A stretch of DNA of 47,240 nt from an uncultured Flavobacteriaceae bacterium (GCA_937959395.1 CALGLR010000093.1:1-47240), one strand, 5' to 3'. Counted from the stretch's first letter, positions 35,146 to 43,899 are shown. Made by a program: numbers and translations. The notes: generated by a model from the letters alone, not told the origin.

Positions 35146-37995
35146 ATGAAAAATAATCAACGATTAATCAGGCCTATCTTTCAGGTTCTATTTGCTTTAT
35201 TTTTAAGCACTTTTGCCTATGCGCAAAATGACACTCCTTACTCTTTAGGAAGTGAAGAAAGTTTCACTAATCAACTTTTTAATACAACGGCAAGAACGTC
35301 TAGCCTTGAATTAAAACTACCTAATAACGGGAATTTAGAAGCTACAATTAATGTAAAAGAAATAAGCTCTGAACAAAATTACTTTGTTACGGGAACAATC
35401 AATAACATGGAAAACGCTTCTTTTTCTATTACTAAAACTAATGGATTAATAGAGGGGCAAATTACTTTATCTAACCAAAATAAAGGGTATAAATATACTT
35501 CTGGAGATAATGGAGATGTTTTAATTGAAGAAGTGGAATTGGAAAAATTATTATGTATTGGTGTAGATCAAGTGAACGCCAATAATGAAACATCAAATAC
35601 TTCTAATTCTAGAATAATGGTACCTATATTAAATAGTTTACCTGGAGCAACTGCTACTATCTATTTAGATTTTGATGGAGAACGAGTAAGTGGAACATCT
35701 TGGCAAGGAGGTGCAACCATTAATGCACAACCAGAAGGTTACAGTGATAATGAAATGAGAAAAATTTGGGAACTTGTAGCTGAAGATTTTAGCCCTTTTA
35801 ACGTAAATGTTACGACAGACAGAAATGTATTTGATAATGCGCCAAGGAATCAAAGAATGATGAATATTTTCACAACTACGACTACGGCTGCTCCAGGATC
35901 TGGAGGAGTGGCATATTTAAATTCTTTCTCTAGAAATAATAACGACCCATGTTGGACATTTAATGGAAGACCAGGAAGTATTAAAGCTGCTGCTGAAACG
36001 GCTTCTCATGAAGTAGGGCATACATTAGGTTTAAGTCATGATGGACAAGGTAGTAACACTTATTACCAAGGAGATGGGACATGGTGCCCAATTATGGGTG
36101 GAAACTTTAGAAACCCAGTAGGTCACTGGAGTAAAGGAGAATATAGCAATGCTAATTTAAGAGAAGATGATTTAGCAATTATTACGCGTAGTCGAAATTT
36201 TGCATATAAGCAAGATGACCATGGAGGATCTGCAAACACAGCAACAGAGATTGTTGCAGATAGTCAAGGTAATGTTGAAGCAGATGATAACAATGGTATC
36301 ATTGAAAGAAATACAGATAAAGATTATTTCGCATTTGAAACCTCTGGAGGTAATGTATCATTTGATTTTAATCCTGCCGCTACAGATCCAAACTTAAATT
36401 TAGGTATTAAAATATTTAATGCGTCAAATCAAGAAGTTGCAGCTAGTAGTCCAGCAAACAGAATGAACGCTTCAATAGACACAGATCTTCCAGCTGGTAG
36501 TTATTATATTCAAATAGATGGTGTTGCTGGAGAATCTTCTTCTGGTGGATATACCAACTATGGTTCTATAGGAGTCTATTATATTTCTGGAAAATATAAT
36601 GCTGGAAATAATAATCAAGCCCCTATTGCTAACTTTACTGGAGACATTCAGTGTAATGAAGTGGCTTTTCAGAGTACATCTATTAATACGGTAACATCTT
36701 ATGCTTGGGATTTTGGAGACGGAAACACGTCTACTCAAGAAAGCCCAACACACGTTTATCAAAATAGTGGAAACTATAATGTATCGTTAACAGTTACAAA
36801 TGCAATAGGTAGTGATACTAAAACTGTAACTGATTTTGTTGATGTACAAATCGCAAGTTTACCAAACACTGCTAGTACAACAATTTGTAGTGGAGCTGAT
36901 GAAACAATAGAACTTACTGGAAGTAATGGATATGTATGGTATGAACAAGCTACAGGAGGAGATGTCGTTAACACTGGTAACTCTATAGATTTATCTGGAC
37001 TAACTGCTAATAAAACGTATTATGTTGCTGGTACTACAGAAGCAACTTTACAAGCATCTGCTGGTGAAGCAAATATAAACAGTGCTAATGGAGGAATACA
37101 CGCAGGTGGTTTCTATTTAGTATTTGATGCTGAACAATCATTTTTACTTAAAAGTGCTAAAGTTTTTGCAGAAGGTACTGCTAATAGAACACTAGAATTA
37201 AGAGATGCTGCTGGAGCTCTTATTGCTTCTAAAGTAATTAACATAGAAGATGGAGAAAGCATAATAGATATTAATGTTGCTGTTCCTGCTGGAACTAACT
37301 TACAAGTTGGTTTTGCTGCTGGCGCTCAATTATTCCGTAACAATTCTGGATTAAACTATCCTTACGCAGTAAATAATGTTGTAAGTATTAAAGGTAGTAC
37401 TGCTAGTGTACCAACTGATTTTTATTATTACTTATATGACTGGAGCGTTTCTACTTTAGGTAACTGTCAAACTGATGATCGTACTGAAGTTGTTATTACT
37501 GTAGCTCAATCTCCAGCAACTCCTATAATTACTTTTGATCAAAGTAGCGGTCAATTATCTACACCAGATAATTATGATAACTACCAATGGTTTAAAGATG
37601 GTGTCGCAATTAGTGGAGCTAATGGTGCCGTTTATGTTGCTCAAGAAAATGGAGAATATACTGTTGAAGTTTCTAATGGAAATGGAAATGGATGTTCATC
37701 AACTTCTGAAATAGAGGATGTTTCAACGTTATCTGTATCAGATTTCATTAAAAACAACTTCAAAATATTCCCTAATCCATTTAGTGACAACATCACTATT
37801 GTAAAGAATACTAGTATTAATTTAATTAACGCTAAAATTCATGATGTTAATGGAAGATTAATCAAATTAGTAGACCTAACTAATGCTGTAGAGCAAAGAG
37901 TTAATATAAACGTTTCAGAATTATCTTCTGGAGTCTATTTTATGAATATATCTTCTCAACAAGGACAAGGAACAGTAAAAATAGTTAAGCAATAA
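35146..37995 (+). CDS. secreted metzincin-type zinc metalloprotease with PKD and T9SS domains
   Basis: 949 residues. The signal peptide ends near residue 26 (FAYAQ). A propeptide-like region covers about 30-160. The catalytic region holds the extended zinc motif HEVGHTLGLSH with H288, E289, H292 and H298, and a Met-turn candidate in CPIMGGNF. Residues 390-480 resemble a PPC-type beta domain (DKDYFAFETSGG). A PKD domain follows (SYAWDFGDGNTST, VYQNSGNYNVSLTVTN), then Ig-like segments, one with YQWFKDGVAISGANG. The last 80 residues are a type A T9SS sorting domain (FKIFPNPFSDNI, GRLIKLVDL, LSSGVYFMNI). It is probably an extracellular protease. Its own terminator lies at 38020-38056. Confidence 0.92.
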   Translation: MKNNQRLIRPIFQVLFALFLSTFAYAQNDTPYSLGSEESFTNQLFNTTARTSSLELKLPNNGNLEATINVKEISSEQNYFVTGTINNMENASFSITKTNGLIEGQITLSNQNKGYKYTSGDNGDVLIEEVELEKLLCIGVDQVNANNETSNTSNSRIMVPILNSLPGATATIYLDFDGERVSGTSWQGGATINAQPEGYSDNEMRKIWELVAEDFSPFNVNVTTDRNVFDNAPRNQRMMNIFTTTTTAAPGSGGVAYLNSFSRNNNDPCWTFNGRPGSIKAAAETASHEVGHTLGLSHDGQGSNTYYQGDGTWCPIMGGNFRNPVGHWSKGEYSNANLREDDLAIITRSRNFAYKQDDHGGSANTATEIVADSQGNVEADDNNGIIERNTDKDYFAFETSGGNVSFDFNPAATDPNLNLGIKIFNASNQEVAASSPANRMNASIDTDLPAGSYYIQIDGVAGESSSGGYTNYGSIGVYYISGKYNAGNNNQAPIANFTGDIQCNEVAFQSTSINTVTSYAWDFGDGNTSTQESPTHVYQNSGNYNVSLTVTNAIGSDTKTVTDFVDVQIASLPNTASTTICSGADETIELTGSNGYVWYEQATGGDVVNTGNSIDLSGLTANKTYYVAGTTEATLQASAGEANINSANGGIHAGGFYLVFDAEQSFLLKSAKVFAEGTANRTLELRDAAGALIASKVINIEDGESIIDINVAVPAGTNLQVGFAAGAQLFRNNSGLNYPYAVNNVVSIKGSTASVPTDFYYYLYDWSVSTLGNCQTDDRTEVVITVAQSPATPIITFDQSSGQLSTPDNYDNYQWFKDGVAISGANGAVYVAQENGEYTVEVSNGNGNGCSSTSEIEDVSTLSVSDFIKNNFKIFPNPFSDNITIVKNTSINLINAKIHDVNGRLIKLVDLTNAVEQRVNINVSELSSGVYFMNISSQQGQGTVKIVKQ

Positions 37996-38019
37996 AAACT
38001 TAATTACAATACATATAAC

Positions 38020-38056
38020 AAAAAGGCTTGATGCATTGCTGCATCTGGCCTTTTTT
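38020..38056 (+). terminator. intrinsic terminator of the metalloprotease gene
   Basis: AAAAAGGC and GATGCA pair with TGCATC and GCCTTTTT around a TTGC loop, with a TT/TG internal mismatch. Six T residues follow. It begins 24 bp after the stop codon. Confidence 0.8.
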
Positions 38057-38061
38057 ATATT

Positions 38062-38394
38062 GAACTCGTTTGAACTTTTTGGATTTATGCGAAAATTAGT
38101 CATTTTAGATTTGGTTGACGGCTTTTTCGAATTGCATAGTATCGCTACGGAATGAAATTAAACCCGATTTATGCATTAGAACCTCGTTATGAAGCTGAAA
38201 AACGTAATAAATATTGATATTTTCTTGATTTCAGCATAGCACCGCTATGGTTAAATTAAAAAATATAGTGCAACGGTAATGTTTGAAGTGGTTTTCAGTT
38301 GTAATAGATTTTCTAATGAATAAAACGGGTTAAAGACTAAAATCAGATACAAAAGGGCAATTTTTTAGCAAATTGAAAAAGTTCAAACGAGTTC
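38062..38394 (+). repeat. dispersed inverted-end repeat, family 2, copy 3 (interrupted)
   Basis: The outer ends are GAACTCGTTTGAACTTTTTG and, complemented, GAACTCGTTTGAACTTTTTC. Without the 171-bp insert at 38161-38331 the element would be 162 bp, the same size as the intact copies. The central hairpin GCATAGT-ATC-GCTACGG lies just left of the insert. It occupies the gap between the metalloprotease terminator and the sirtuin gene. Confidence 0.8.
38161..38331 (+). repeat. family 3 element nested inside family 2 copy 3
   Basis: 171 bp with terminal inverted repeats AACCCGATTTATGCATTAG and the complement of AACCCGTTTTATTCATTAG (17 of 19 match). The inside carries CAGCATAGC-ACC-GCTATGG, a hairpin resembling the family 2 core, and a pair AGCTGAAAAAC with GGTTTTCAG. 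It has no coding capacity. TTAA stands at both outer junctions and could be a target duplication. Confidence 0.7.
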
Positions 38395-38422
38395 ATTATA
38401 TTAACTCCATAATATAAATAAC

Positions 38423-39094
38423 ATGAAACATTTAGTTGTATTAACAGGAGCCGGAATTAGTGCAGAAAGCGGTTTAAAAACCTTTAGAGATGCCAATGGG
38501 CTTTGGGAAGGCCATGATGTAATGGAAGTGGCTTCTCCTCAAGGTTTCTCTTCAAACCCAGAATTAGTACTAGAATTTTATAATCAACGCCGCAAACAAT
38601 TATTAAACGTAAAACCAAATAAAGCACATTATGATTTAGCACAATTAGAAAGTAAATATAAAGTGACTATTATTACACAAAACGTAGATGATTTACACGA
38701 GCGTGCTGGTAGTAAAAATGTAATTCATTTACACGGTGAGCTTTTTAAAATAAGAAGTACAAAAATAGAAAATGATGTAAGACATTGGACTAAGGATTTA
38801 AATCTAGGTGATTTAGATGATAAAGGAAATCAATTAAGACCTCATATTGTATGGTTTGGTGAAGCCGTTCCTTTAATTGATGATGCGATACAAATATGTC
38901 AAACCGCAGATTTGCTTTTTATAATTGGAACCTCAATGCAAGTCTATCCAGCTGCAAGTTTAATGAATTATGTTTCAGAAAAGACTCCTGTATATTATAT
39001 AGATAAGAATCCAGCTACTGTGGCCAATCAAAATTTAAAATTAATAGCAAAACCAGCAACTATAGGTGTAAAAGAAGCTATTGATCAACTATAG
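38423..39094 (+). CDS. cobB: CobB-type sirtuin (NAD-dependent protein deacylase) without zinc cysteines
   Basis: Removes acyl groups from lysines using NAD. It has 223 residues. The NAD-binding motif is GAGISAESGLKTFRD, followed by TQNVDDLHERAG and the catalytic H104 in HLHGEL. Y53 and R56 in FYNQRR match the acidic-acyl-binding pair of class III sirtuins, which favour succinyl and malonyl groups. The stretch between HGELF and LRPHIVWFGE, where CobB normally has four zinc-binding cysteines, contains none. Fold and active site otherwise look intact. A family 2 repeat lies upstream, and a tandem octamer array begins 7 bp after the stop codon. Confidence 0.9.
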   Translation: MKHLVVLTGAGISAESGLKTFRDANGLWEGHDVMEVASPQGFSSNPELVLEFYNQRRKQLLNVKPNKAHYDLAQLESKYKVTIITQNVDDLHERAGSKNVIHLHGELFKIRSTKIENDVRHWTKDLNLGDLDDKGNQLRPHIVWFGEAVPLIDDAIQICQTADLLFIIGTSMQVYPAASLMNYVSEKTPVYYIDKNPATVANQNLKLIAKPATIGVKEAIDQL

Positions 39095-39100
39095 TAATAG

Positions 39101-39196
39101 ATTGTTGGATTGTTGGATTGTTGGATTGTTGGATTGTTGGATTGTTGGATTGTTGGATTGTTGGATTGTTGGATTGTTGGATTGTTGGATTGTTGG
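39101..39196 (+). repeat. tandem octamer array (ATTGTTGG) x 12
   Basis: Twelve perfect copies of the 8-bp unit ATTGTTGG run without a single mismatch, from 7 bp after the sirtuin stop codon. It lies between two convergent genes. It is not part of either reading frame and does not have the repeat-spacer form of a CRISPR array. Such arrays usually vary in copy number by replication slippage. Confidence 0.95.
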
Positions 39197-39254
39197 AATT
39201 TAATAAAAAATCACCTATAAACCTTTTAAACTAAAAAACTTTAAACTAATTAAA

Positions 39255-39920
39255 CTATTCTACTGGAAAATCGAAATACTGATTTCTAAAAGGTTCTCCT
39301 CTTAATGTAAAATGCCACCACTCTTTCGGATAGTTTCTAAAACCATTATTTAACATTACGCCTTGCAATAGTTGCCTGTTTGCTTGTTGCGCTTTACTAA
39401 TATCACTATTTTCTACCCAAGAGGATTCACCAAAAAAGTCATATGGAGTACCCATATCTAATGCTTTTCCCGTTTTAAGATTTATAATTGTTAAATCTAT
39501 AGTACTACCACTACTATGTCGAGATCGTGATGCAATATACCCATCTTTAAATAAATTTCGTTTATCTACATTAGGATAAAACTGTTGTTTCATTAACGTA
39601 TCATTTATTTGTTTAGCCCATTTTATAAAATGGTTAACCGCACTTTGTGGTCTATAAGCATCATAAATCTTTAAACCCAAGCCTTGTTTCTTTAATTCTG
39701 CTTGCACTTTTTTTAAAGAGAGTGCAGCTTGTTTAGTCATTATAACGACTTCAGCATTGTATCCATTAATAGGTGTCCCCACAAAATTATTATCGCTACA
39801 ATATCTCATTTCTAATTCCACATCAGGAACAATCGATTTTAAATACACAAAATCTTTAGGTAATTGAGAATATCCTAGTGATGAAAAAAGAATAAGAAAA
39901 AAAACAAATCTACATTTCAT
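39255..39920 (-). CDS. ddpX: M15-family D-Ala-D-Ala dipeptidase (VanX/DdpX-like), secreted
   Basis: This zinc dipeptidase has 221 residues and a signal peptide ending near residue 18 (GYSQ). The M15D signature is complete: R90 in YDAYRPQ, zinc ligands H135 and D142 in SRHSSGSTIDL, and E200 with H203 in EWWHFTL. Family members cleave D-alanyl-D-alanine. In a Gram-negative with no other van genes nearby it most likely recycles or degrades cell-wall dipeptides in the periplasm. A glycopeptide-resistance role is not suggested. Confidence 0.9.
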   Translation of the reverse strand: MKCRFVFFLILFSSLGYSQLPKDFVYLKSIVPDVELEMRYCSDNNFVGTPINGYNAEVVIMTKQAALSLKKVQAELKKQGLGLKIYDAYRPQSAVNHFIKWAKQINDTLMKQQFYPNVDKRNLFKDGYIASRSRHSSGSTIDLTIINLKTGKALDMGTPYDFFGESSWVENSDISKAQQANRQLLQGVMLNNGFRNYPKEWWHFTLRGEPFRNQYFDFPVE

Positions 39921-39963
39921 AATATATACGTTTAGCGCTAATTTAGAGAAATCTTTTATACGT

Positions 39964-40323
39964 ATGAAATATCCATGGCATCTTTATCTAATGGCAGCAA
40001 TGTATTGTTTCGCTGGCATTATGCATTTTGTAAAACCTAAAGCTTATTTAAGAATTATGCCAAACTACTTACCTACTCCAAAGTTATTAGTCAGTTTAAG
40101 TGGTTTTATTGAAATTATTTTAGGGATATTGCTATGTTTTCCAGCTACAAAAAACGATTCTATTTACTTAATTATATTAATGCTTATTACTTTTTTACTA
40201 GTCCATTATTATATGCTATCTGGAGAAAAAGCATCTGCAGGAATTCCAAGATGGATTCTTATTTTACGTATTCCTATGCAATTTGGGCTAATTTACTGGT
40301 CATACTGGTACTTAAAATTTTAG
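39964..40323 (+). CDS. DoxX-like small membrane protein
   Basis: 119 residues with four hydrophobic segments (about 5-22, 42-60, 66-84 and 97-116). The pattern MYCFAGIMHFVKPKAYLRIMPNYLP is typical of DoxX/DoxD-like membrane proteins of Bacteroidota. The biochemical function is unknown. It is 3 bp from the alkB-like gene, so the two form an operon. The 43 bp between it and the divergent dipeptidase gene must hold both promoters. Confidence 0.8.
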   Translation: MKYPWHLYLMAAMYCFAGIMHFVKPKAYLRIMPNYLPTPKLLVSLSGFIEIILGILLCFPATKNDSIYLIILMLITFLLVHYYMLSGEKASAGIPRWILILRIPMQFGLIYWSYWYLKF

Positions 40324-40326
40324 CTT

Positions 40327-40920
40327 ATGTTTCCTTCAAATGAAATAAAACTAAATTTACCACAAGCAGAAATTATTTATTATCCTTCTTTTTTTAATCT
40401 AATTGAAGCTAAATACTATTATAATTTACTTTTAACAAATACACCTTGGAAACAGGACAACATTAAAATTTTTGGTAAAACTTACAAACAACCAAGGCTT
40501 ACAGCTCTTTTTGGAGATAACAAAAAACCGTACTCTTATTCCAATATTATAATGCATCCCCATATTTTCACATCTGAACTCTGTGAAATAAAAACAAAAA
40601 TCGAAAAAACTTGTGAAATTAAATTCACCTCTTGCTTAGCGAACCTTTATCGTAACGGACAAGATAGTAATGGCTGGCATGCCGATAATGAGAAAGAACT
40701 TGGCAAAAATCCAATTATTGCGTCTGTTACCTTTGGGGAGGAACGTTTTTTTCATTTAAAACATAGAACGGACAAAAGCTTAAGACAAAAATTACTATTG
40801 CAAAATGGTAGTTTATTAATAATGAAAGGAGAAACGCAACAACATTGGCTGCATCAAATTGCAAAAACAAAAAAGCAAAAAGAGCCCAGAATAAACTTAA
40901 CGTTTAGAATTATTAGGTAA
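40327..40920 (+). CDS. alkB: AlkB-type 2-oxoglutarate/Fe(II) dioxygenase (DNA alkylation repair)
   Basis: Oxidatively demethylates alkylated bases such as 1-methyladenine and 3-methylcytosine. It has 197 residues. Iron ligands are H118 and D120 (NGWHADNE) and H176 (HWLHQIAK), and 2-oxoglutarate-binding arginines are R188 and R194 in RINLTFR. The NLYRNGQDSNGWHADNE region matches the ALKBH2-like bacterial subgroup. It is co-transcribed with the DoxX-like gene upstream. A hairpin follows at 40936-40961. Confidence 0.92.
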   Translation: MFPSNEIKLNLPQAEIIYYPSFFNLIEAKYYYNLLLTNTPWKQDNIKIFGKTYKQPRLTALFGDNKKPYSYSNIIMHPHIFTSELCEIKTKIEKTCEIKFTSCLANLYRNGQDSNGWHADNEKELGKNPIIASVTFGEERFFHLKHRTDKSLRQKLLLQNGSLLIMKGETQQHWLHQIAKTKKQKEPRINLTFRIIR

Positions 40921-40935
40921 ATTATAAGCACAAAA

Positions 40936-40961
40936 AAACCGAGGTCCCTCAACCTCGGTTT
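40936..40961. terminator. hairpin after the alkB-like gene
   Basis: AAACCGAGG pairs perfectly with CCTCGGTTT around an 8-nt loop, 15 bp after the stop. The T tract is short on the plus strand and longer on the minus strand, where no gene needs it, so plus-strand efficiency is uncertain. Confidence 0.55.
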
Positions 40962-41300
40962 AATGCTATTTGCATTTTTATCTCTTTTTTCGATTTAGGG
41001 TTACTATATCTATTAAGGGATGCAAATACTAATTAATTAATCCATTGAACTAAAAGTATGTAACTTCAGCACTCTCCAAAGATAGTATTATTATGTATAC
41101 ACAACGTTTAAAAACATATTAAATCGATGAATTACATTAAATTTTAACATTTAAAGACAAAAAACACTAAATAACGATGAAAAACACTACATTATTAGTT
41201 GTCAATAATTATAAATATGTAATAATTTCTACTACATATTCGTTAAATTCGTAGTAAACGGCACTCTTTTTGATTTAAATAATTTGTAAAACTAAAACAA
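40962..41300. other. gene-free stretch upstream of the alpha/beta hydrolase gene
   Basis: AT-rich sequence without a credible gene. A 25-codon frame exists at 41177-41254 but has no support. A 6-bp inverted pair TACTAC/GTAGTA about 15 nt apart, near 41230-41256, may belong to the promoter region. Confidence 0.45.
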
Positions 41301-42224
41301 ATGAAAAATATAATTTGGTTATTATTTTTAATATTCAGCTATCTAGGGTTTTCTCAAGAGACGATAACTTATAAAACAGAAGAAATAGCAGTTAATAAAC
41401 TTATAGATGGTACATTATTATCTCCTAATAGCTCTAAACCAAATTTGGCCATTTTAATTGCTGGATCTGGGCCTACCGATAGAGATGGAAATCAAAATTT
41501 TTTAATGAGCAATTCATTAAAAAAACTAGCAACGAACCTAACTAATAATGGGATTGCAACTTTTAGATATGATAAACGCATTGTAAAACAAATTAGAAAA
41601 GGAAATGTCGATAAAAATATTAGTTTCGATGATTTTGTTACAGATGCGATTTCAGTAATCGATCACTTCAAGAAAACAAAACTGTACAACAAAATATATG
41701 TTATTGGTCATAGTCAAGGTAGTTTAATAGGTTTGTTAGCTGCTAAAGGCAAGGCAGATGGCTTTGTATCGTTAGCAGGAGCTGGACAATCTATTGATGC
41801 TGTAATTTATGAACAAGTAGAAAAAACTGCTCCTATGTTTTCTGAAGACACAAAACGCGTTTTATCTATTCTTAAAGAAGGAAAAACAACTACAGATTTT
41901 CCTGTAGCACTATCGTCTTTATTCAATAAAGAGGTACAGCCGTTTATGAGTAGTTGGATGAAATATAACCCTCAAGAAGAAATAAAAAAACTTAAGGTAC
42001 CTGTACTCATAATTAATGGTACTAAAGACTTGCAAGTTTCAACAGCTGAAGCTGAATTATTAAAAGACTCTATTCCTAATGCTTCTCTAGTTATTATAGA
42101 TAAGATGAATCATATTTTAGTTCCAATTGAAGGAGGTGACCTTGAAAACTCTAAATCTTATAATGAAGCCTATAGAAAATTGTCTCCAGTATTAATTAAA
42201 GCTATTACCAGTTTTATTAATTAG
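41301..42224 (+). CDS. exported alpha/beta hydrolase (serine esterase/peptidase-like)
   Basis: 307 residues, with a signal peptide ending near residue 18 (LGFSQ). The alpha/beta-hydrolase triad is readable as S138 in GHSQG, D243 in NGTKDLQV and H271 in KMNHIL. The oxyanion-side motif ILIAGSGPTDRDGNQ is typical of the Bacteroidota group annotated as hydrolases of unknown substrate. It is probably periplasmic. It is monocistronic, with two hairpins after its stop. Confidence 0.85.
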   Translation: MKNIIWLLFLIFSYLGFSQETITYKTEEIAVNKLIDGTLLSPNSSKPNLAILIAGSGPTDRDGNQNFLMSNSLKKLATNLTNNGIATFRYDKRIVKQIRKGNVDKNISFDDFVTDAISVIDHFKKTKLYNKIYVIGHSQGSLIGLLAAKGKADGFVSLAGAGQSIDAVIYEQVEKTAPMFSEDTKRVLSILKEGKTTTDFPVALSSLFNKEVQPFMSSWMKYNPQEEIKKLKVPVLIINGTKDLQVSTAEAELLKDSIPNASLVIIDKMNHILVPIEGGDLENSKSYNEAYRKLSPVLIKAITSFIN

Positions 42225-42255
42225 ACCATACTATTTTAGTATAACGAATTAAATT

Positions 42256-42307
42256 AAACTCGTTTTTATTTTTGACTACACGCCGAAAATAAAAATGAGT
42301 TTTTTTA
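42256..42307 (+). terminator. intrinsic terminator of the alpha/beta hydrolase gene
   Basis: AAACTCGTTTTTATTTT pairs with AAAATAAAAATGAGTTT (one mismatch) around a 13-nt loop, with a run of T residues. It begins 32 bp after the stop codon. Confidence 0.75.
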
Positions 42308-42327
42308 TACACAAAAGTAATAAAATA

Positions 42328-42357
42328 GAAAAAGCACCCTTTAAAGGATGCTTTTTC
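42328..42357 (+). terminator. second hairpin terminator
   Basis: GAAAAAGCACCC pairs with GGATGCTTTTTC around TTTAAA, with one C/A mismatch. It follows the first terminator by 20 bp. The symmetric A/T tracts allow action in both directions. Confidence 0.55.
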
Positions 42358-42537
42358 ATACTAACCAACCAAAATATGGTAAACTACTACTCGAATTTTA
42401 AAAGTAACCACACTCTTATTAAATTGTCATCGTAAGTAATTACAACAACTATAAACCAAGTTCCGTGCCAAACTATATTTTGCTTCTTTTTTTATATCTT
42501 AATATTTTCCTAATTTGCATCAAAATAAACGCAAAAT

Positions 42538-43803
42538 ATGGAACACCAACCTTTTTTTACCAATGATGCTATAGTATTTGGAATACTAATGTTATGCTTA
42601 GGATTTGTATTTTATACTGAAAACATAAAAAAAGGCTTCTGGAAGACCTTTTACAAGTATATTCCTGCGCTTTTAATGTGTTATTTAATTCCCGCGATAT
42701 TTAATTCTTTAGGGCTCATTTCTGCAGATGTCTCCAAAACTTATTTTATTGCTAGCCGGTATTTACTGCCCGCTTCATTAGTATTACTAACCATAAGTAT
42801 TGATTTAAAAGCGATATTTAATCTAGGTCCAAAAGCATTAATCATGTTTCTTACTGGCACTGTTGGAATAATAATAGGAGGACCTTTAGCTATTTTATTA
42901 ATTTCTGCTTTTTCTCCAGAAACTGTTGGAGGAGCAGGTTTTGATGCTGTATGGAGAGGTCTTGCAACCTTAGCAGGAAGTTGGATTGGAGGTGGTGCAA
43001 ATCAAGCAGCTATGTTGGAAATCTATGAGTTTAATCAAGAACTATATGGAGGCATGGTACTAGTCGATATTGTCGTTGCTAACATATGGATGGCTATTTT
43101 ATTATTAGGTATTGGTAAACGTAAAAAAATAGATCAATGGCTAAAAGCAGATAATACCGCCATTGATGCATTACAAGAAAGAGTTCAGGCTTTTTCTGAA
43201 AAAACATCGAGAAACCCTACGCTTACAGATCTTATAGTGATACTTTCAATAGCTTTTGTAGCTGTAGGTATAGCACATTTTGGATCAGAACACATCTCTG
43301 CTTTTTTAAAAACTAATTTTGAGGCTGTAAGCGATACTAAAAGTGCTTTATCCTCTTTTGGTAGTGGTTTCTTTTGGTTAATATCTATAGCCACTTTAAT
43401 AGGTGTATTATTATCGTTTACTAAAGCAAAAAATTATGAAGGTGCAGGTGCTAGTAAAATTGGTAGTGTCTTTATTTATATTTTAGTCGCAACCATTGGT
43501 ATGAAAATGGATCTTGGAAAAATATTAGAAAATCCAGGATTAATCTTAATTGGTATTGTATGGATGGCCATTCATGCCGGACTCTTAATTGGAATCGCAA
43601 AACTTATTAAAGCCCCTTATTTTTTCTTAGCTGTAGGAAGCCAAGCAAATGTAGGTGGTGCTGCTTCTGCTCCAGTTGTAGCTGCTGCTTTTCATCCTTC
43701 TTTAGCTACTGTAGGTGCGCTTTTAGCTGTTTTTGGTTATGTTGTAGGAACTTATGGAGCCATTTTATGTGCAGAATTAATGAGAATTGTTGCTGTAGGT
43801 TAA
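42538..43803 (+). CDS. DUF819-family integral membrane protein (probable transporter)
   Basis: 421 residues with about ten to eleven membrane segments over the full length. Glycine-rich signatures of the family are visible, including LATLAGSWIGGGANQAAMLEIY near residue 142 and GSQANVGGAASAPVVAAAFHPSLATVG near residue 370. These two inverted-repeat-like stretches recall the helix breaks of secondary transporters with an elevator fold. The substrate is unknown. It is a single gene. Confidence 0.85.
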   Translation: MEHQPFFTNDAIVFGILMLCLGFVFYTENIKKGFWKTFYKYIPALLMCYLIPAIFNSLGLISADVSKTYFIASRYLLPASLVLLTISIDLKAIFNLGPKALIMFLTGTVGIIIGGPLAILLISAFSPETVGGAGFDAVWRGLATLAGSWIGGGANQAAMLEIYEFNQELYGGMVLVDIVVANIWMAILLLGIGKRKKIDQWLKADNTAIDALQERVQAFSEKTSRNPTLTDLIVILSIAFVAVGIAHFGSEHISAFLKTNFEAVSDTKSALSSFGSGFFWLISIATLIGVLLSFTKAKNYEGAGASKIGSVFIYILVATIGMKMDLGKILENPGLILIGIVWMAIHAGLLIGIAKLIKAPYFFLAVGSQANVGGAASAPVVAAAFHPSLATVGALLAVFGYVVGTYGAILCAELMRIVAVG

Positions 43804-43832
43804 TTTTATACAAAATGTATTTTTAAATGGCT

Positions 43833-43862
43833 TTGGTATTCGTGTTTTTTATAGCATATTTG
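43833..43862 (+). promoter_or_regulatory. probable promoter of the DUF4369 lipoprotein gene
   Basis: TTG at 43833-43835, exactly 19 nt, then CATATTTG at 43855-43862, one base off TAnnTTTG. Transcription would start near 43869, about 30 nt before the ATG at 43900. Confidence 0.5.
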
Positions 43863-43899
43863 CGCTCTAATTAACAAGCCATTATACAAGAACTTTACT

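Noticed and set aside
36200-36974. Extra open frames on both strands inside the metalloprotease gene
   Set aside because: The metzincin and PKD domains read through this region without interruption, so the alternative frames are shadows.
39101-39196. Repeat array considered as a CRISPR array
   Set aside because: The 8-bp units are contiguous with no unique spacers, and no cas genes are present.
39255-39920. Vancomycin-resistance VanX
   Set aside because: Stand-alone secreted M15 dipeptidase in a Gram-negative without vanH, vanA or vanRS, so cell-wall dipeptide turnover is more likely.
41177-41254. 25-residue open frame upstream of the alpha/beta hydrolase
   Set aside because: Low-complexity, no promoter or conserved context. 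It ends within a possible promoter inverted repeat, so it is probably chance.
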